Source of the DNA: Salinimicrobium tongyeongense
GTDB taxonomy: Bacteria; Bacteroidota; Bacteroidia; Flavobacteriales; Flavobacteriaceae
Direction: 5' to 3'
NCBI RefSeq assembly: GCF_026109735.1
Contig: NZ_CP069620.1
Coordinates: 2,356,001 to 2,420,000, forward strand
Length of the DNA stretch: 64,000 nucleotides
The translations under genes were made by a program, and so were the position numbers. Each line of letters starts with the position of its first letter. Within the stretch, counting starts at the first letter, position 1. Under the pieces are notes generated by a model. That model was given only the letters and a program-made list of their open reading frames with translations, had not been told where the DNA came from and searched no databases. Shown one piece after another: positions 46,017 through 54,517 of the stretch.

Positions 46017-46059
46017 TCCCCTCCTTTCCAGGAAGGGGTGCCCAACGGGCGGGGTGGTT
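45934..46059. repeat. two GGGGTGCCC repeat copies between trpE and trpG
   Basis: Copy A (46018-46059) has CCCCTCCTTTCCAGGAAGGG followed by GTGCCCAACGGGCGGGGTGG and abuts the trpE stop codon. Copy B (45934-45970) has GGTGCCCCTCCCTGGCC and GGGAGGGAGT and lies over the trpG N-terminus. They look like inverted relatives of a common flavobacterial interspersed element. Confidence 0.65.
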
Positions 46060-47454
46060 TTAGATTTCTTCAGCCAGCTCCAAAGCTTTTTTTAAGGCTC
46101 CTATTTTGTTATATACTTCCTGTAATTCACCTTCGGGAGTTGAGCCGGAGACTATCCCGGCGCCGGCTTGGTAATAAAGTCGGTGGTTTTTGCTCAGAAA
46201 AGACCTGATGATGATTGCATGGTTAAAATTTCCGTTGAAGTCCATAAAGCCAATGGCACCGCCATAAAAGTCGCGGTTTACATTCTCATATTTTTCAATG
46301 AGCTGCATGGCCTTGTGTTTTGGAGCCCCGCTTAGCGTACCAGCCGGGAAAGTATCGGCTACCAGTTGCATGGTGCTTACATCGGAGTTTTTCACACCAG
46401 TAACTTTGCTGACCAAATGGATTACGTGGGAAAAATACTGGATCTCCTTATAATTTTCAACTTTGACCTGTTTGCTGCTTCGGCTTAGGTCATTGCGGGC
46501 GAGGTCTACCAGCATCACATGTTCGGCGTTTTCTTTTTCATCTGAGGCCAGATCTTTTGCTCTCACGGCATCCTGTTCATCATTTCCGGTGCGTTTAAAG
46601 GTGCCGGCAATGGGATGAATTTCGGCATTTCCGTCTTTGACCACCAGCTGGGCTTCGGGCGAACTTCCGAAGATCTTAAAGCTTCCGTAGTCAAAATAGA
46701 AGAGATAGGGCGAGGGGTTTACATTCCGTAAGGCCCGGTAAACGTTGAACTCGTCGCCTTTAAATCCCTGGGAAAACCTTCGGGAGAGCACCAGTTGAAA
46801 AACATCCCCGCGGCGGCAATGTTCCTTGGCTTTTAAAACCATTTGGCGGTAACCTTCATCGGTCTCGTTTGAATCAGGCTCCCCTTCCGCAGAAAAAGAA
46901 TAAGAAGAGAAATTCTTCACTTTTAGCAGCTGCTCAATTTGCTCGAGGTTGCTCTTTTCTGAATAGCTGTGATCAAAAATGTAAGCCTCGTTATTGAAAT
47001 GGTTTATGGCGATAATATTTTGATAGACCGCGTAATGGATTTCGGGAATCTCAAGGTCATCCTTCTTTTTTGAAAGATCCAGCTTTTCGAAATACTGCAC
47101 CCCGTCATACGCGATGTAACCAAACAGGCCTTCGTTTATGAAGTTAAAATGAGGGGCATTGGTTTTGAACTTTTGGGAGAACCCGTGTATGGCAGCAGGC
47201 ACATCAAATTTGGGAGTTATTTGAGTTTCCCTAGAGGTGCCATCAGGAAATGATTCAATAAAATGCCCTTTTTCGAGTTTTACGCTGGCTATAGGGTTGC
47301 AGCAAATGTAGGAAAAACTGTTCTCGTTCCCGTGGTAATCGCTACTCTCCAAGAGGAGGCTGTTGGGGAAAATATCCCTTAACCTGAGGTATACACTTAC
47401 GGGCGTAAAAGTATCGGCGAGAAGCTTTTTATAGGTGGTGTTGAGTTGGTACAT
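46060..47454 (-). CDS. trpE: anthranilate synthase component I
   Basis: 464 residues. Chorismate-binding domain in the C-terminal ~270 residues with DVFQLVLSRRFSQGF, HPIAGTFKRTG, LVDLARNDLSR, TFPAGTLSGAPKHKAMQLI and YYQAGAGIVSGSTPEGE. The N-terminal domain carries the Trp feedback region (LLLESSDYHG). Makes anthranilate from chorismate with TrpG. First structural gene of the operon, behind the attenuator at 47487-47600. Confidence 0.97.
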   Translation of the reverse strand: MYQLNTTYKKLLADTFTPVSVYLRLRDIFPNSLLLESSDYHGNENSFSYICCNPIASVKLEKGHFIESFPDGTSRETQITPKFDVPAAIHGFSQKFKTNAPHFNFINEGLFGYIAYDGVQYFEKLDLSKKKDDLEIPEIHYAVYQNIIAINHFNNEAYIFDHSYSEKSNLEQIEQLLKVKNFSSYSFSAEGEPDSNETDEGYRQMVLKAKEHCRRGDVFQLVLSRRFSQGFKGDEFNVYRALRNVNPSPYLFYFDYGSFKIFGSSPEAQLVVKDGNAEIHPIAGTFKRTGNDEQDAVRAKDLASDEKENAEHVMLVDLARNDLSRSSKQVKVENYKEIQYFSHVIHLVSKVTGVKNSDVSTMQLVADTFPAGTLSGAPKHKAMQLIEKYENVNRDFYGGAIGFMDFNGNFNHAIIIRSFLSKNHRLYYQAGAGIVSGSTPEGELQEVYNKIGALKKALELAEEI

Positions 47455-47486
47455 GTGTTTCTTTTGATTTTACTGAAATTTGGCCA

Positions 47487-47519
47487 TAAAAAAAGGCTTG
47501 TCGTGATTGACAAGCCTTT
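47487..47519 (-). terminator. attenuator terminator before trpE
   Basis: On the minus strand AAAGGCTTGTC and GACAAGCCTTT pair around AATCAC and are followed by eight T. It lies between the leader peptide stop and trpE (33 bases before the trpE ATG). The segment TCACGAC, in loop and 3' arm (47500-47506), can instead pair with GTCGTGA at 47544-47550, which would break the terminator. Confidence 0.85.
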
Positions 47520-47543
47520 GTATATGATTACAGGAGGTGTTGC

Positions 47544-47600
47544 TCACGACGAATGACGTAAGTGCTTCCACCACCAGTTATTTTTATTGATCAGGTTCAT
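47544..47600 (-). CDS. trpL: trp leader peptide
   Basis: 18 codons encoding MNLINKNNWWWKHLRHSS, with three consecutive Trp codons at residues 9-11 (47568-47576) and a TGA stop that overlaps the antiterminator segment GTCGTGA. Ribosomes stalled at the Trp codons under Trp shortage would leave that segment free to pair with the terminator and let trpE be transcribed; ribosomes that finish would cover it and allow termination. Too short for normal gene calling, but the Trp run, position and terminator together make it convincing. A TATATTTG box is nine bases upstream. Confidence 0.88.
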   Translation of the reverse strand: MNLINKNNWWWKHLRHSS

Positions 47601-47608
47601 TTGAATAG

Positions 47609-47616
47609 CAAATATA
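47609..47616 (-). promoter_or_regulatory. -7 box of the trp operon
   Basis: TATATTTG on the minus strand, a perfect TAnnTTTG, eight bases before the leader peptide ATG. The transcript would start almost at the leader codon. Confidence 0.6.
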
Positions 47617-47749
47617 TAAGGGAAATTTTTCTAAAAAAATATTTTTTGAAAAATTTTTCTAGTTTAAGAGGAAATCTAGGCTGTAAAAAGAGCTGAAAAA
47701 GTGCCGGTGATCCTTATATTTGTGAATACAACTTAAAGAAGAAATAAGC

Positions 47750-48061
47750 ATGAAAGAATTAAATCAGGAAGAGTGGAGAGAAAAAGCAGCCCAGGACGAG
47801 GATGCTGTGATCCTGGATGTGAGAACTGACCAGGAAGTGGAAGAAGGTTATATTCCCGGGGCAAAAATTATTGATATTCACAAAGCCCAGGAATTTCTTA
47901 ATGAGCTGGACAAGCTTGATAAAGACAAGAATTACTATGTCTATTGCCGAAGTGGTAACAGAAGCGGGCAGGCCTGCGCTATAATGGATCAAAGAGGTTT
48001 TAAAAATACCTACAACCTCATTGGCGGATTTTCGCAATGGGAAGGCGAAAGAACAGAATAA
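47750..48061 (+). CDS. single-domain rhodanese
   Basis: 103 residues. One rhodanese domain: ILDVRTDQEVEEGYIPGA and the active-site loop YCRSGNRSGQA with catalytic Cys. Likely moves sulfane sulfur in the cytoplasm (no signal peptide); substrate unknown. Single gene, terminated at 48162-48188. Confidence 0.92.
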   Translation: MKELNQEEWREKAAQDEDAVILDVRTDQEVEEGYIPGAKIIDIHKAQEFLNELDKLDKDKNYYVYCRSGNRSGQACAIMDQRGFKNTYNLIGGFSQWEGERTE

Positions 48062-48161
48062 ATATTCCTGAAAACTGGATGAAGAAACAATTTGATCGGG
48101 CCTATATATTTCAGGTAAATTCGTAAGCCTGTTTGGCTCAAAAATGGTTTCGAAATAGCAG

Positions 48162-48188
48162 AAAGCGTCCTTCGGGATGCTTTTTTTT
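48162..48188 (+). terminator. terminator of the rhodanese gene
   Basis: Stem AAAGCGTCC / GGATGCTTT (one G-U) with loop TTCG and eight T. Confidence 0.85.
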
Positions 48189-48210
48189 CTTTTAATGACT
48201 TTGGTCACCC

Positions 48211-48238
48211 TTGCCCGGGAAGCATATAATTACCTTTA
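48211..48238 (+). promoter_or_regulatory. promoter of the racemase gene
   Basis: TTG at 48211-48213, 17-base spacer, TACCTTTA at 48231-48238; the chosen ATG 48255 is 16 bases on. Confidence 0.55.
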
Positions 48239-48254
48239 TAAAAACTTTCCATTC

Positions 48255-48953
48255 ATGCGTACTTTAGGATTAATTGGCGGCACCTCCTGGCATTCAACCA
48301 TAGTGTATTACCGGCTCATCAACGAAATGGCCGGGAAACGAACCGGAACCCATTCAAACCCTCCCCTTATTTTATACAGCCTTAATGTAGAATTGATGAG
48401 GGAACATGATGTAGATAAAATTAAGACCACTTATTTGCATATAGCCCGTAAACTGGAAATTGCCGGTGCCCGGGCCATAGTGATATGTGCCAACACACCA
48501 CATCTTGTCTACGAATATGTGCACAATAAAATCTCTATTCCTATTTTGCATATTGCAGATGCTGTTGGGCTGGAGGCAAGCAGCAAGGGCTATAAAAAGC
48601 TCGGCTTGCTTGGAACGCGCCCTACTATGAAGGGCGATTTTTTACATAAGCGGCTTAAAGAAAAGTTCGGGATTGAGGTTATTGTGCCAGAAGAAGATTT
48701 CATGGACGAGATACACCAGTATATTTCTCATGAACTCACCCGCGGGAAATTTACGGAGTCGGCAAAATCATTTTTTCTTGACCACATTCAGCTCCTAAAG
48801 GAAAGAGGGGCGCAGGCAGTGATCATGGGATGTACAGAACTGCCCATTTTAGTTAACGAAGAAGACACCGATCTTCCTTTGTTACAAAGTACAAATTTGC
48901 ACGCGAAAATGGCGGTGAATTATATCTTTCAAAAAGACCAGCCAGATATATAA
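48255..48953 (+). CDS. aspartate/glutamate racemase family protein
   Basis: 232 residues from ATG 48255 (MRTLGLIGGTSWHSTIVYYR); an ORF from 48177 would include the preceding terminator and promoter. Two cysteines on opposing lobes are present, VICANTPHL and MGCTELP, which act as the two catalytic bases of PLP-independent racemases. Closest to the aspartate racemase (RacX/YgeA) group. Not linked to wall genes, so a role in D-amino-acid turnover is inferred only. Confidence 0.92.
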   Translation: MRTLGLIGGTSWHSTIVYYRLINEMAGKRTGTHSNPPLILYSLNVELMREHDVDKIKTTYLHIARKLEIAGARAIVICANTPHLVYEYVHNKISIPILHIADAVGLEASSKGYKKLGLLGTRPTMKGDFLHKRLKEKFGIEVIVPEEDFMDEIHQYISHELTRGKFTESAKSFFLDHIQLLKERGAQAVIMGCTELPILVNEEDTDLPLLQSTNLHAKMAVNYIFQKDQPDI

Positions 48954-48986
48954 AAAGAAGAGAGATCCCCCAATCTCTCTTCTTTA
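48952..48986 (+). terminator. terminator of the racemase gene
   Basis: Stem AAAGAAGAGAGAT / ATCTCTCTTCTTT with a six-base loop overlapping the stop codon region. Confidence 0.82.
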
Positions 48987-49093
48987 CTCTAAAAATTTAC
49001 AAAAGCCTTTAATAAATTACTTATCTATTAATTGGCAGGGTAAAAATACTACTATAGGTTCCTCTTTTCATATAGGTGAAATCCCCCATTTTT

Positions 49094-49897
49094 TTAGGCA
49101 TGAAATCTTCTGTATTTAGCCATTAGGAACATGTAAACTGCATAGGCAACAAGGCCTGCTGCCACCACTCCCATTAACCAGGGGCCATAAGAAGAATCCT
49201 GAAGAAAGGAAAAAGCTTCCTGCGTGGTCTTGATATTTGAAGGATTGGAATTAAGAGCGGCTTTAACAGCAAAGAACCCTATAATCACCAGGATCACACC
49301 TCTTGCGCTAAGGCCGAATTCTGCAGTTTTCTTTATACTTTCCCTCTTTTTTTGCTCGCCCAGAGCGGCCAGCCCCAATTTTTTGTAGTAATCATTCTTA
49401 TAGGCCTTGACAAACTGAAAAATCCCGGCAATTATTATACCTGCGCCAACTATTCCAATAATCCAGAGGCCGGTTTCACTGGCCAGAAAGGAAGACTGTT
49501 GTACAGAGCCCGAAGAACCGGAACCTCCGCCACTGCCACGACCCATACCAAAAGCCTTGAGGGTGGCGAGTACGCCTAACCCCAGGTACAGGAGCCCGCT
49601 ACAAAAGAAACCTATCCTTTTTGCAGTTCCTTTTTTATCGTCTCCAATATTTTCGGGATCTTTTATTGCCTGCACAAACCTCCAGGCAGCATAACAGGCC
49701 AAACCAAGGCCCATGAGCACAAGCAGGATATTCCCAAATGTCTGTTTTTCGAGAAACTCCAGCACCTGTAGTTGACCGGCTTTTTGGCCGCCCATATCAA
49801 TGGCGGCTTTAAAGGTTAATATTCCAATTATTCCATACACCACTCCCTTGGCTACAAAGCCGGTTCGGGCCATGGTTTTTATCTTTTTATCTATCAT
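49094..49897 (-). CDS. DUF1206 integral membrane protein
   Basis: 267 residues with six membrane segments in three related pairs, each with a start like ARTGFVAKGVVYGIIGIL (first copy), KRIGFFCSGLLYLGLGVL (second) and AEFGLSARGVILVIIGFF (third). That threefold repeat defines DUF1206. A Gly/Ser-rich loop (RGSGGGSGSSG) lies between pairs two and their partner. Function unknown. Single gene. Confidence 0.9.
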   Translation of the reverse strand: MIDKKIKTMARTGFVAKGVVYGIIGILTFKAAIDMGGQKAGQLQVLEFLEKQTFGNILLVLMGLGLACYAAWRFVQAIKDPENIGDDKKGTAKRIGFFCSGLLYLGLGVLATLKAFGMGRGSGGGSGSSGSVQQSSFLASETGLWIIGIVGAGIIIAGIFQFVKAYKNDYYKKLGLAALGEQKKRESIKKTAEFGLSARGVILVIIGFFAVKAALNSNPSNIKTTQEAFSFLQDSSYGPWLMGVVAAGLVAYAVYMFLMAKYRRFHA

Positions 49898-50028
49898 AAT
49901 TTGTGTTGGTTTCCTTCTAAATTAGAAGAAAAGCTTTTTAAAACCAACGAATTATGTAAATTTTAAGGGAATAATTTTACGAAAAATGAAAGAACAGGCG
50001 TATTATCTGGTTTTTTTCATGCTGAGGC

Positions 50029-50490
50029 TTATTCTTTAAGAATTGCCATCAACTCCTTATTCTCTTTCTGCTGTGCATAGGCATAAGCTGAATTACCCTG
50101 TGCATCCCTCATAGTTTTATCGGCTCCATTTTCGAGTAGTAAACGAATAATTTCCAGTTGTTCAAACATGGCAGCAAAGATAAGAGGGGTAGTGCCCCCC
50201 GAATTTCGTGCGTTTACATCGGCTCCCTTTTCAATCAGCATTTTGGTGATGTCTATATTGCCTTTAAAGCACACTCCCATAAGGGCGGTGTTGCCGGCGG
50301 CATCCCTGCCGTCTACCTCGGCACCTTTTTCAAGCAAAAGCCTGGCTACTGCAGGCTGGTCAAAATATGTAGCGAGTATAATGGGAGGGAAGCCTTTAGC
50401 GTCTCTCAGGTTCACTAAAGCCGGATCGGCTTCGATTTGTTGCTGCAGTTCTTCGGTTTTTCCTAATCTTATATTGTCCTGAAAACTCAT
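50029..50490 (-). CDS. ankyrin-repeat protein
   Basis: 153 residues from ATG 50490. Four ankyrin repeats of ~33 residues, for example GFPPIILATYFDQPAVARLL, GNTALMGVCFKGNIDITKML and GTTPLIFAAMFEQLEIIRLL. No signal peptide. In many bacteria such a protein pairs with catalase (AnkB type), but no catalase gene is near. Binds an unknown partner. A recurring palindrome lies 22 bases before the start. Confidence 0.88.
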   Translation of the reverse strand: MSFQDNIRLGKTEELQQQIEADPALVNLRDAKGFPPIILATYFDQPAVARLLLEKGAEVDGRDAAGNTALMGVCFKGNIDITKMLIEKGADVNARNSGGTTPLIFAAMFEQLEIIRLLLENGADKTMRDAQGNSAYAYAQQKENKELMAILKE

Positions 50491-50631
50491 GGTGAAATTT
50501 TTTTTACCTCCCAAAAATGGCATTTGGAAGGCTTGTTATTTAACGTGAATGTATAAAAAGAGGGGCAGCTAATTGCCGGTAAGGCCATTCTCTTTATTAA
50601 TTAACTTATAAAATCAGTTGATGATGAAGTT

Positions 50632-52422
50632 TTAGTCCATTTCTGTAAGGTCGTTACTGGAATGGGACCCGGAACTTAATGTTTTCACCAGTCTTATAAA
50701 TTCGGCTCTATAGCCCTCGCGATCCTGGCCTCTTCCTGCGTTGGCAAGAGAGATCACCAGGCTTTGAGGAGCCTTATTGGTAAATTCCGATTCGCGTAAC
50801 TGCATCCCGAACAGGGCCACTGCCGAAGCAAATTTGAAATCGGCATCCATAGGCTCTACAGTAGCTTCAAGAGGTTTGCTAATCAAAATACTTTTGGAAC
50901 CTTCAGGTTTTTGATACCTGAATTTAACAGTGAGCAATTCTTCCGAAGAAGATTTTGAGCTTCTCTTGCTGTACTTCAGGTCATCAATATCTTTTAAGTA
51001 GTTGCTGTGCACGCCCGCCGGGATGATCTCGTATAGAGCTGTTACCGTATGGCCGCTGCCCAGCTCTCCCGCGTCCTTTTTGTCGTCGTTAAAATCCTCA
51101 TCATTCAGCAGCCTGTTTTCATAGCCTATTAATCTATAAGCCTGTACTTTTGCAGGATTGAACTCCACCTGTATCTTTACGTCTTTGGCGATGGTGTAAA
51201 TACTGCCGCCAAACTCTGTTCCCAGTACTCTTTTTGCTTCCTGCATGCTGTCTATATAGGCATGGTTACCATTGCCTTTTTGAGCCAGGGTTTCGAGCTT
51301 TGAATCCTGATAATTGCCCATTCCAAAGCCCAGCGCGGTAAGGAAAATTCCCGTATCCCTCTGTTTTTTGATGAGGTCTTCCATGGCACGGTCACTGCTT
51401 GCCCCCACGTTAAAATCGCCATCGGTAGCCAGGATTACGCGGTTGTTTCCATTTTTAATGAAATTCTCCTGTGCGATCTTATAGGCGAGTTCTATGCCTT
51501 CGCCACCGGCCGTTGAACCTCCGGCATTTAGTTTATCTATGGCCTCAAAAATGGCTTTTTTGTCACTTCCTTTGGTTGCGGGCAGTACCACGCCGGCTGC
51601 CCCGGCATAAACCACTATAGCTACTTTATCTTCTTCCCTGAGTTGTGAAGTTAAGAGCTTAAATGCCGATTTTAAAAGCGGAAGTTTATTGGGAGAATTC
51701 ATAGAACCCGAAACATCTAAAAGAAATACCAGGTTTGATGCAGGTACATCATTTAGGGCTACGGTCTTGCCCTGTAAAGCAATTTTCACCAGTCGGGTTT
51801 CATGGTTCCAGGGCGTTTCGGCCACTTTGGTGTGTATGGCAAAGGGGTGTTCATCCACGGGTTCGGCATAATCGTAATCAAAGTAATTTACCATCTCTTC
51901 AATTTTAACCGCATCTTTGGGAATTTTCTGCCCGTTATTGATCATTCTACGCAGGTTGCTGTAAGCAGCTTTATCTACATCTATAGAAAAGGTGGAAAGC
52001 GGGGAAGTATTTACGCTTTTAAAGGTGTTTTCTTCTATTCGGTTATAAGATTCGCGCTGTGGCGGCAGAGAAGACATCCCGCGAATTCTCAGCTGTGAAT
52101 TATTTACGCCCGATACTATGATGCTCTCTTCCAGTGCCGAAGTATCAGGTTTAAGAGATACATTAACCACTTTATTTTTTCCCAGCTTAATTTTGGCTGT
52201 TTTGTAGCCTAAATAGCTAAACACAAGGCGATCCCCTTCTTCAGCCTCTATGGAATATTTCCCTTCAAAATTGGTTTGAGTGGCGGTTTTACTGCCTTCT
52301 ATCACTACATTGACCCCCGGAAGAGGCGTGTTGTTTTCATCTGTAACTGTGCCCGAAACGATTTGGGCTTCCATAGAAATATTTAAAAAAGAGGAGACGA
52401 GGAGGAGTAGAATGATATTCAT
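50632..52422 (-). CDS. VWA domain protein with carboxypeptidase-like N-terminal domain
   Basis: 596 residues from ATG 52422 (signal peptide MNIILLLLVSSFLNISMEAQ). Order: CarboxypepD_reg-like domain ~22-100 (VSGTVTDENNTPLPGVNVVI), a YfbK-type N-terminal segment (STFSIDVDKAAYSNLRRMI), a von Willebrand A domain ~235-410 with the MIDAS motif DVSGSMNS, then a DUF3520 C-terminal part. Probably exported, with a surface or periplasmic metal-dependent binding role. Unknown partner. Confidence 0.9.
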   Translation of the reverse strand: MNIILLLLVSSFLNISMEAQIVSGTVTDENNTPLPGVNVVIEGSKTATQTNFEGKYSIEAEEGDRLVFSYLGYKTAKIKLGKNKVVNVSLKPDTSALEESIIVSGVNNSQLRIRGMSSLPPQRESYNRIEENTFKSVNTSPLSTFSIDVDKAAYSNLRRMINNGQKIPKDAVKIEEMVNYFDYDYAEPVDEHPFAIHTKVAETPWNHETRLVKIALQGKTVALNDVPASNLVFLLDVSGSMNSPNKLPLLKSAFKLLTSQLREEDKVAIVVYAGAAGVVLPATKGSDKKAIFEAIDKLNAGGSTAGGEGIELAYKIAQENFIKNGNNRVILATDGDFNVGASSDRAMEDLIKKQRDTGIFLTALGFGMGNYQDSKLETLAQKGNGNHAYIDSMQEAKRVLGTEFGGSIYTIAKDVKIQVEFNPAKVQAYRLIGYENRLLNDEDFNDDKKDAGELGSGHTVTALYEIIPAGVHSNYLKDIDDLKYSKRSSKSSSEELLTVKFRYQKPEGSKSILISKPLEATVEPMDADFKFASAVALFGMQLRESEFTNKAPQSLVISLANAGRGQDREGYRAEFIRLVKTLSSGSHSSNDLTEMD

Positions 52423-52478
52423 TTGGTTAAAATTTAGGTGGATACTGTAAAGTATTATAAATTTTAACAAATATCAGG

Positions 52479-52514
52479 CCACTGCTGCACAATCTAAAAT
52501 TAATGCAGCAGTGG
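52479..52514 (-). terminator. hairpin between the MscS and VWA genes
   Basis: Perfect 11-base arms CCACTGCTGCA / TGCAGCAGTGG with a 14-base AT loop, 32 bases after the MscS stop. No T-run follows, so it may protect the transcript end rather than terminate. Confidence 0.55.
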
Positions 52515-52545
52515 TGTATATATTTCTGAAAAAACTCCGCTGAAT

Positions 52546-54369
52546 CTACAGTCCCGGAATGGTACCCGTGCCTTTGTTCTTCTGTTCGGCCGAGCCTTCG
52601 GGAGGATATGGAATTTTGTCTTCGATCTCCTTGATGTGTTCAGGATCGAATTTGGGCAGCTGCAAACTGCCTTTTTCTTTCCACTGGCGCACCTTTTCTT
52701 CGGCCGACTTCGATTTTTCCTTTGAAAGGCCGGTGTCTTTTCCGAAGTAAATAGTTTGCGATGGGAAAGCAAATCCGGTTCCGCTTTCGTTTACCACATC
52801 CATGATTCGCAACAAAAGATCTTCCTTGACTTCCAGAAATTCGTCAAAGGTGCTCACCTTTACATAGGTAAAAATTTCGAGGTTGATCGAGTCTGCACCC
52901 AGGTCTGTAAAACGTACCCGGGCAGGATCGGAAGTCACCATGGGGTGTGCGTACAAAATGGCCCTGAGCTCAACGAGCAGGTAGCGAATTTGATCGGGGG
53001 TAGTTTCGTACCGCAGGGCAATGGTAGGATGGAACCAAAACCTGTCTCTGTGGGCATAATTTTCTATTTTACTGGAAGAGAATTCGCCGTTTGGGATCGT
53101 GATCAGGGTACGGTCAAGTGTCCTGATCCTGGTAGATCGCATCCCAATCTTCTCAACGGTCCCCACAGTTTCGCCCACCTTACAAAAATCTCCCACGCGT
53201 ATAGGTTGGTCTGTAATAAGGGTCACACTGCCCACAAAATTTTCGATAGTCTTTTGCGCCCCCAGGGCAAGGGCCAAACCACCTATTCCCAATGCGGCCA
53301 GGCCTGTAGTGATATCAAAGCCTATTGCCCCTAAAATGGCAATAATACCAAAGATTACTATCGCAATTTTAGCTGCTCTTTTCAGAAAAAGAGCAACCGA
53401 TACTCCCGAGAGGTTTCCACGGGAGCTCATTTTATTTGTGCTGAAAGTTCCGAGGAATTCGGCAAGACGCCATAAAAGAATAAGAAATGCCAGCAGCCCA
53501 ACCACAATGGTGAGTCCGCTAAACCTTTGCCGCAGAATGATTGAAATTCCAATCTCGTTTGAAGTCATTACAAACAACCAAACGGCCAGGTACAATTTTA
53601 CAGGAAGGGCAAATGCCTGGAGCACTCCCGAGGTAGGTTCGGTACGCGCCCTCTTCCACACCAGCGGGATGATGTATAAAAAAAACTGAATTATAAGCCA
53701 GGCCAGAGCATAACATAGCGCAGCAAGAAGGAGAATGGCCAGCCACTGGCCCACGCTTGCCCCCCACAATTCATTTCGCTCCAAAATATCGGGCATGATG
53801 CGGTTTAGGAGCAAGACGTTGTCTTCAAGTGAAGAGAGTTCTTCAATATATTGAATGGTTTGATCTGAAAACAACCAAAGCGGGCCACCTTCGGGGCCTT
53901 CAACTTTTTCGAGCAGCACGTCAAAACTTTCTTCGGAAGTATGAATGGTCCCCACGCGCTCGAGGTGATTGGGCAAATCATCATCTAGCCTCCCTTCAGT
54001 ATTCCTGCTAAGCCAGGAGTACGGCATGATTTGCCCTCGCTGGTTGAGCAGAATTTCCAGCTGTTGGGCCAGTTTGGCGCTGCGGGCATCTTCAGCTTCA
54101 CCTTCGGGAACTTTAAAATATTCCCCTGCTTTTTCGTAATTTTTTTCTGCCACGGCCGAAATAAAGCCGGCAATACTGCTGCGGGGCGTGCGTCTCTCAA
54201 GGGCATCATCGGGCCACTGCGGCTCTGCCGGTTCTTCTGTTTCAGACTGAACTCCGGGAATTTGGGCCTGCAGTGTCATAGCCGGCCAAAGCTGAAGCCC
54301 CAGCATTAAGCTGAAGAAAATGAAATAGTTCCTGTTAAAAATGAGGTTTTTGAAGTGTGATCTTGTCAT
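52546..54369 (-). CDS. mechanosensitive ion channel, MscS family
   Basis: 607 residues. Signal peptide ~1-36 and a periplasmic domain (~37-195), then four or five membrane segments and the MscS core with GLAALGIGGLALALGAQKTIEN (pore helix TM3) at ~355-377 and the beta domain FCKVGETVGTVEKIGMRST. Opens under osmotic stress to release solutes. The C-terminal ~60 residues are a charged tail. Related to large MscS-like channels with a periplasmic extension. Confidence 0.9.
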   Translation of the reverse strand: MTRSHFKNLIFNRNYFIFFSLMLGLQLWPAMTLQAQIPGVQSETEEPAEPQWPDDALERRTPRSSIAGFISAVAEKNYEKAGEYFKVPEGEAEDARSAKLAQQLEILLNQRGQIMPYSWLSRNTEGRLDDDLPNHLERVGTIHTSEESFDVLLEKVEGPEGGPLWLFSDQTIQYIEELSSLEDNVLLLNRIMPDILERNELWGASVGQWLAILLLAALCYALAWLIIQFFLYIIPLVWKRARTEPTSGVLQAFALPVKLYLAVWLFVMTSNEIGISIILRQRFSGLTIVVGLLAFLILLWRLAEFLGTFSTNKMSSRGNLSGVSVALFLKRAAKIAIVIFGIIAILGAIGFDITTGLAALGIGGLALALGAQKTIENFVGSVTLITDQPIRVGDFCKVGETVGTVEKIGMRSTRIRTLDRTLITIPNGEFSSSKIENYAHRDRFWFHPTIALRYETTPDQIRYLLVELRAILYAHPMVTSDPARVRFTDLGADSINLEIFTYVKVSTFDEFLEVKEDLLLRIMDVVNESGTGFAFPSQTIYFGKDTGLSKEKSKSAEEKVRQWKEKGSLQLPKFDPEHIKEIEDKIPYPPEGSAEQKNKGTGTIPGL

Positions 54370-54402
54370 TGTTCTTGGCTGAAGGTTCTGCTGTATTAGG
54401 TG

Positions 54403-54421
54403 CCAAAAATGGCATTTTTGG
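54403..54421. repeat. palindrome CCAAAAATGGCATTTTTGG
   Basis: Perfect inverted repeat around one G, in the spacer between the RND gene stop and the MscS gene start. One of nine exact copies of CAAAAATGnCATTT in the window. Confidence 0.8.
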
Positions 54422-54517
54422 AAACTTTTCTTTCTTCTCTACAGTGTAGACCTAAAGATAAGAAAATTCAAGAAGCGGTTAAGGCTGTTAAGGAAGCTTT
54501 TAGAAATGGCAGGCAAT

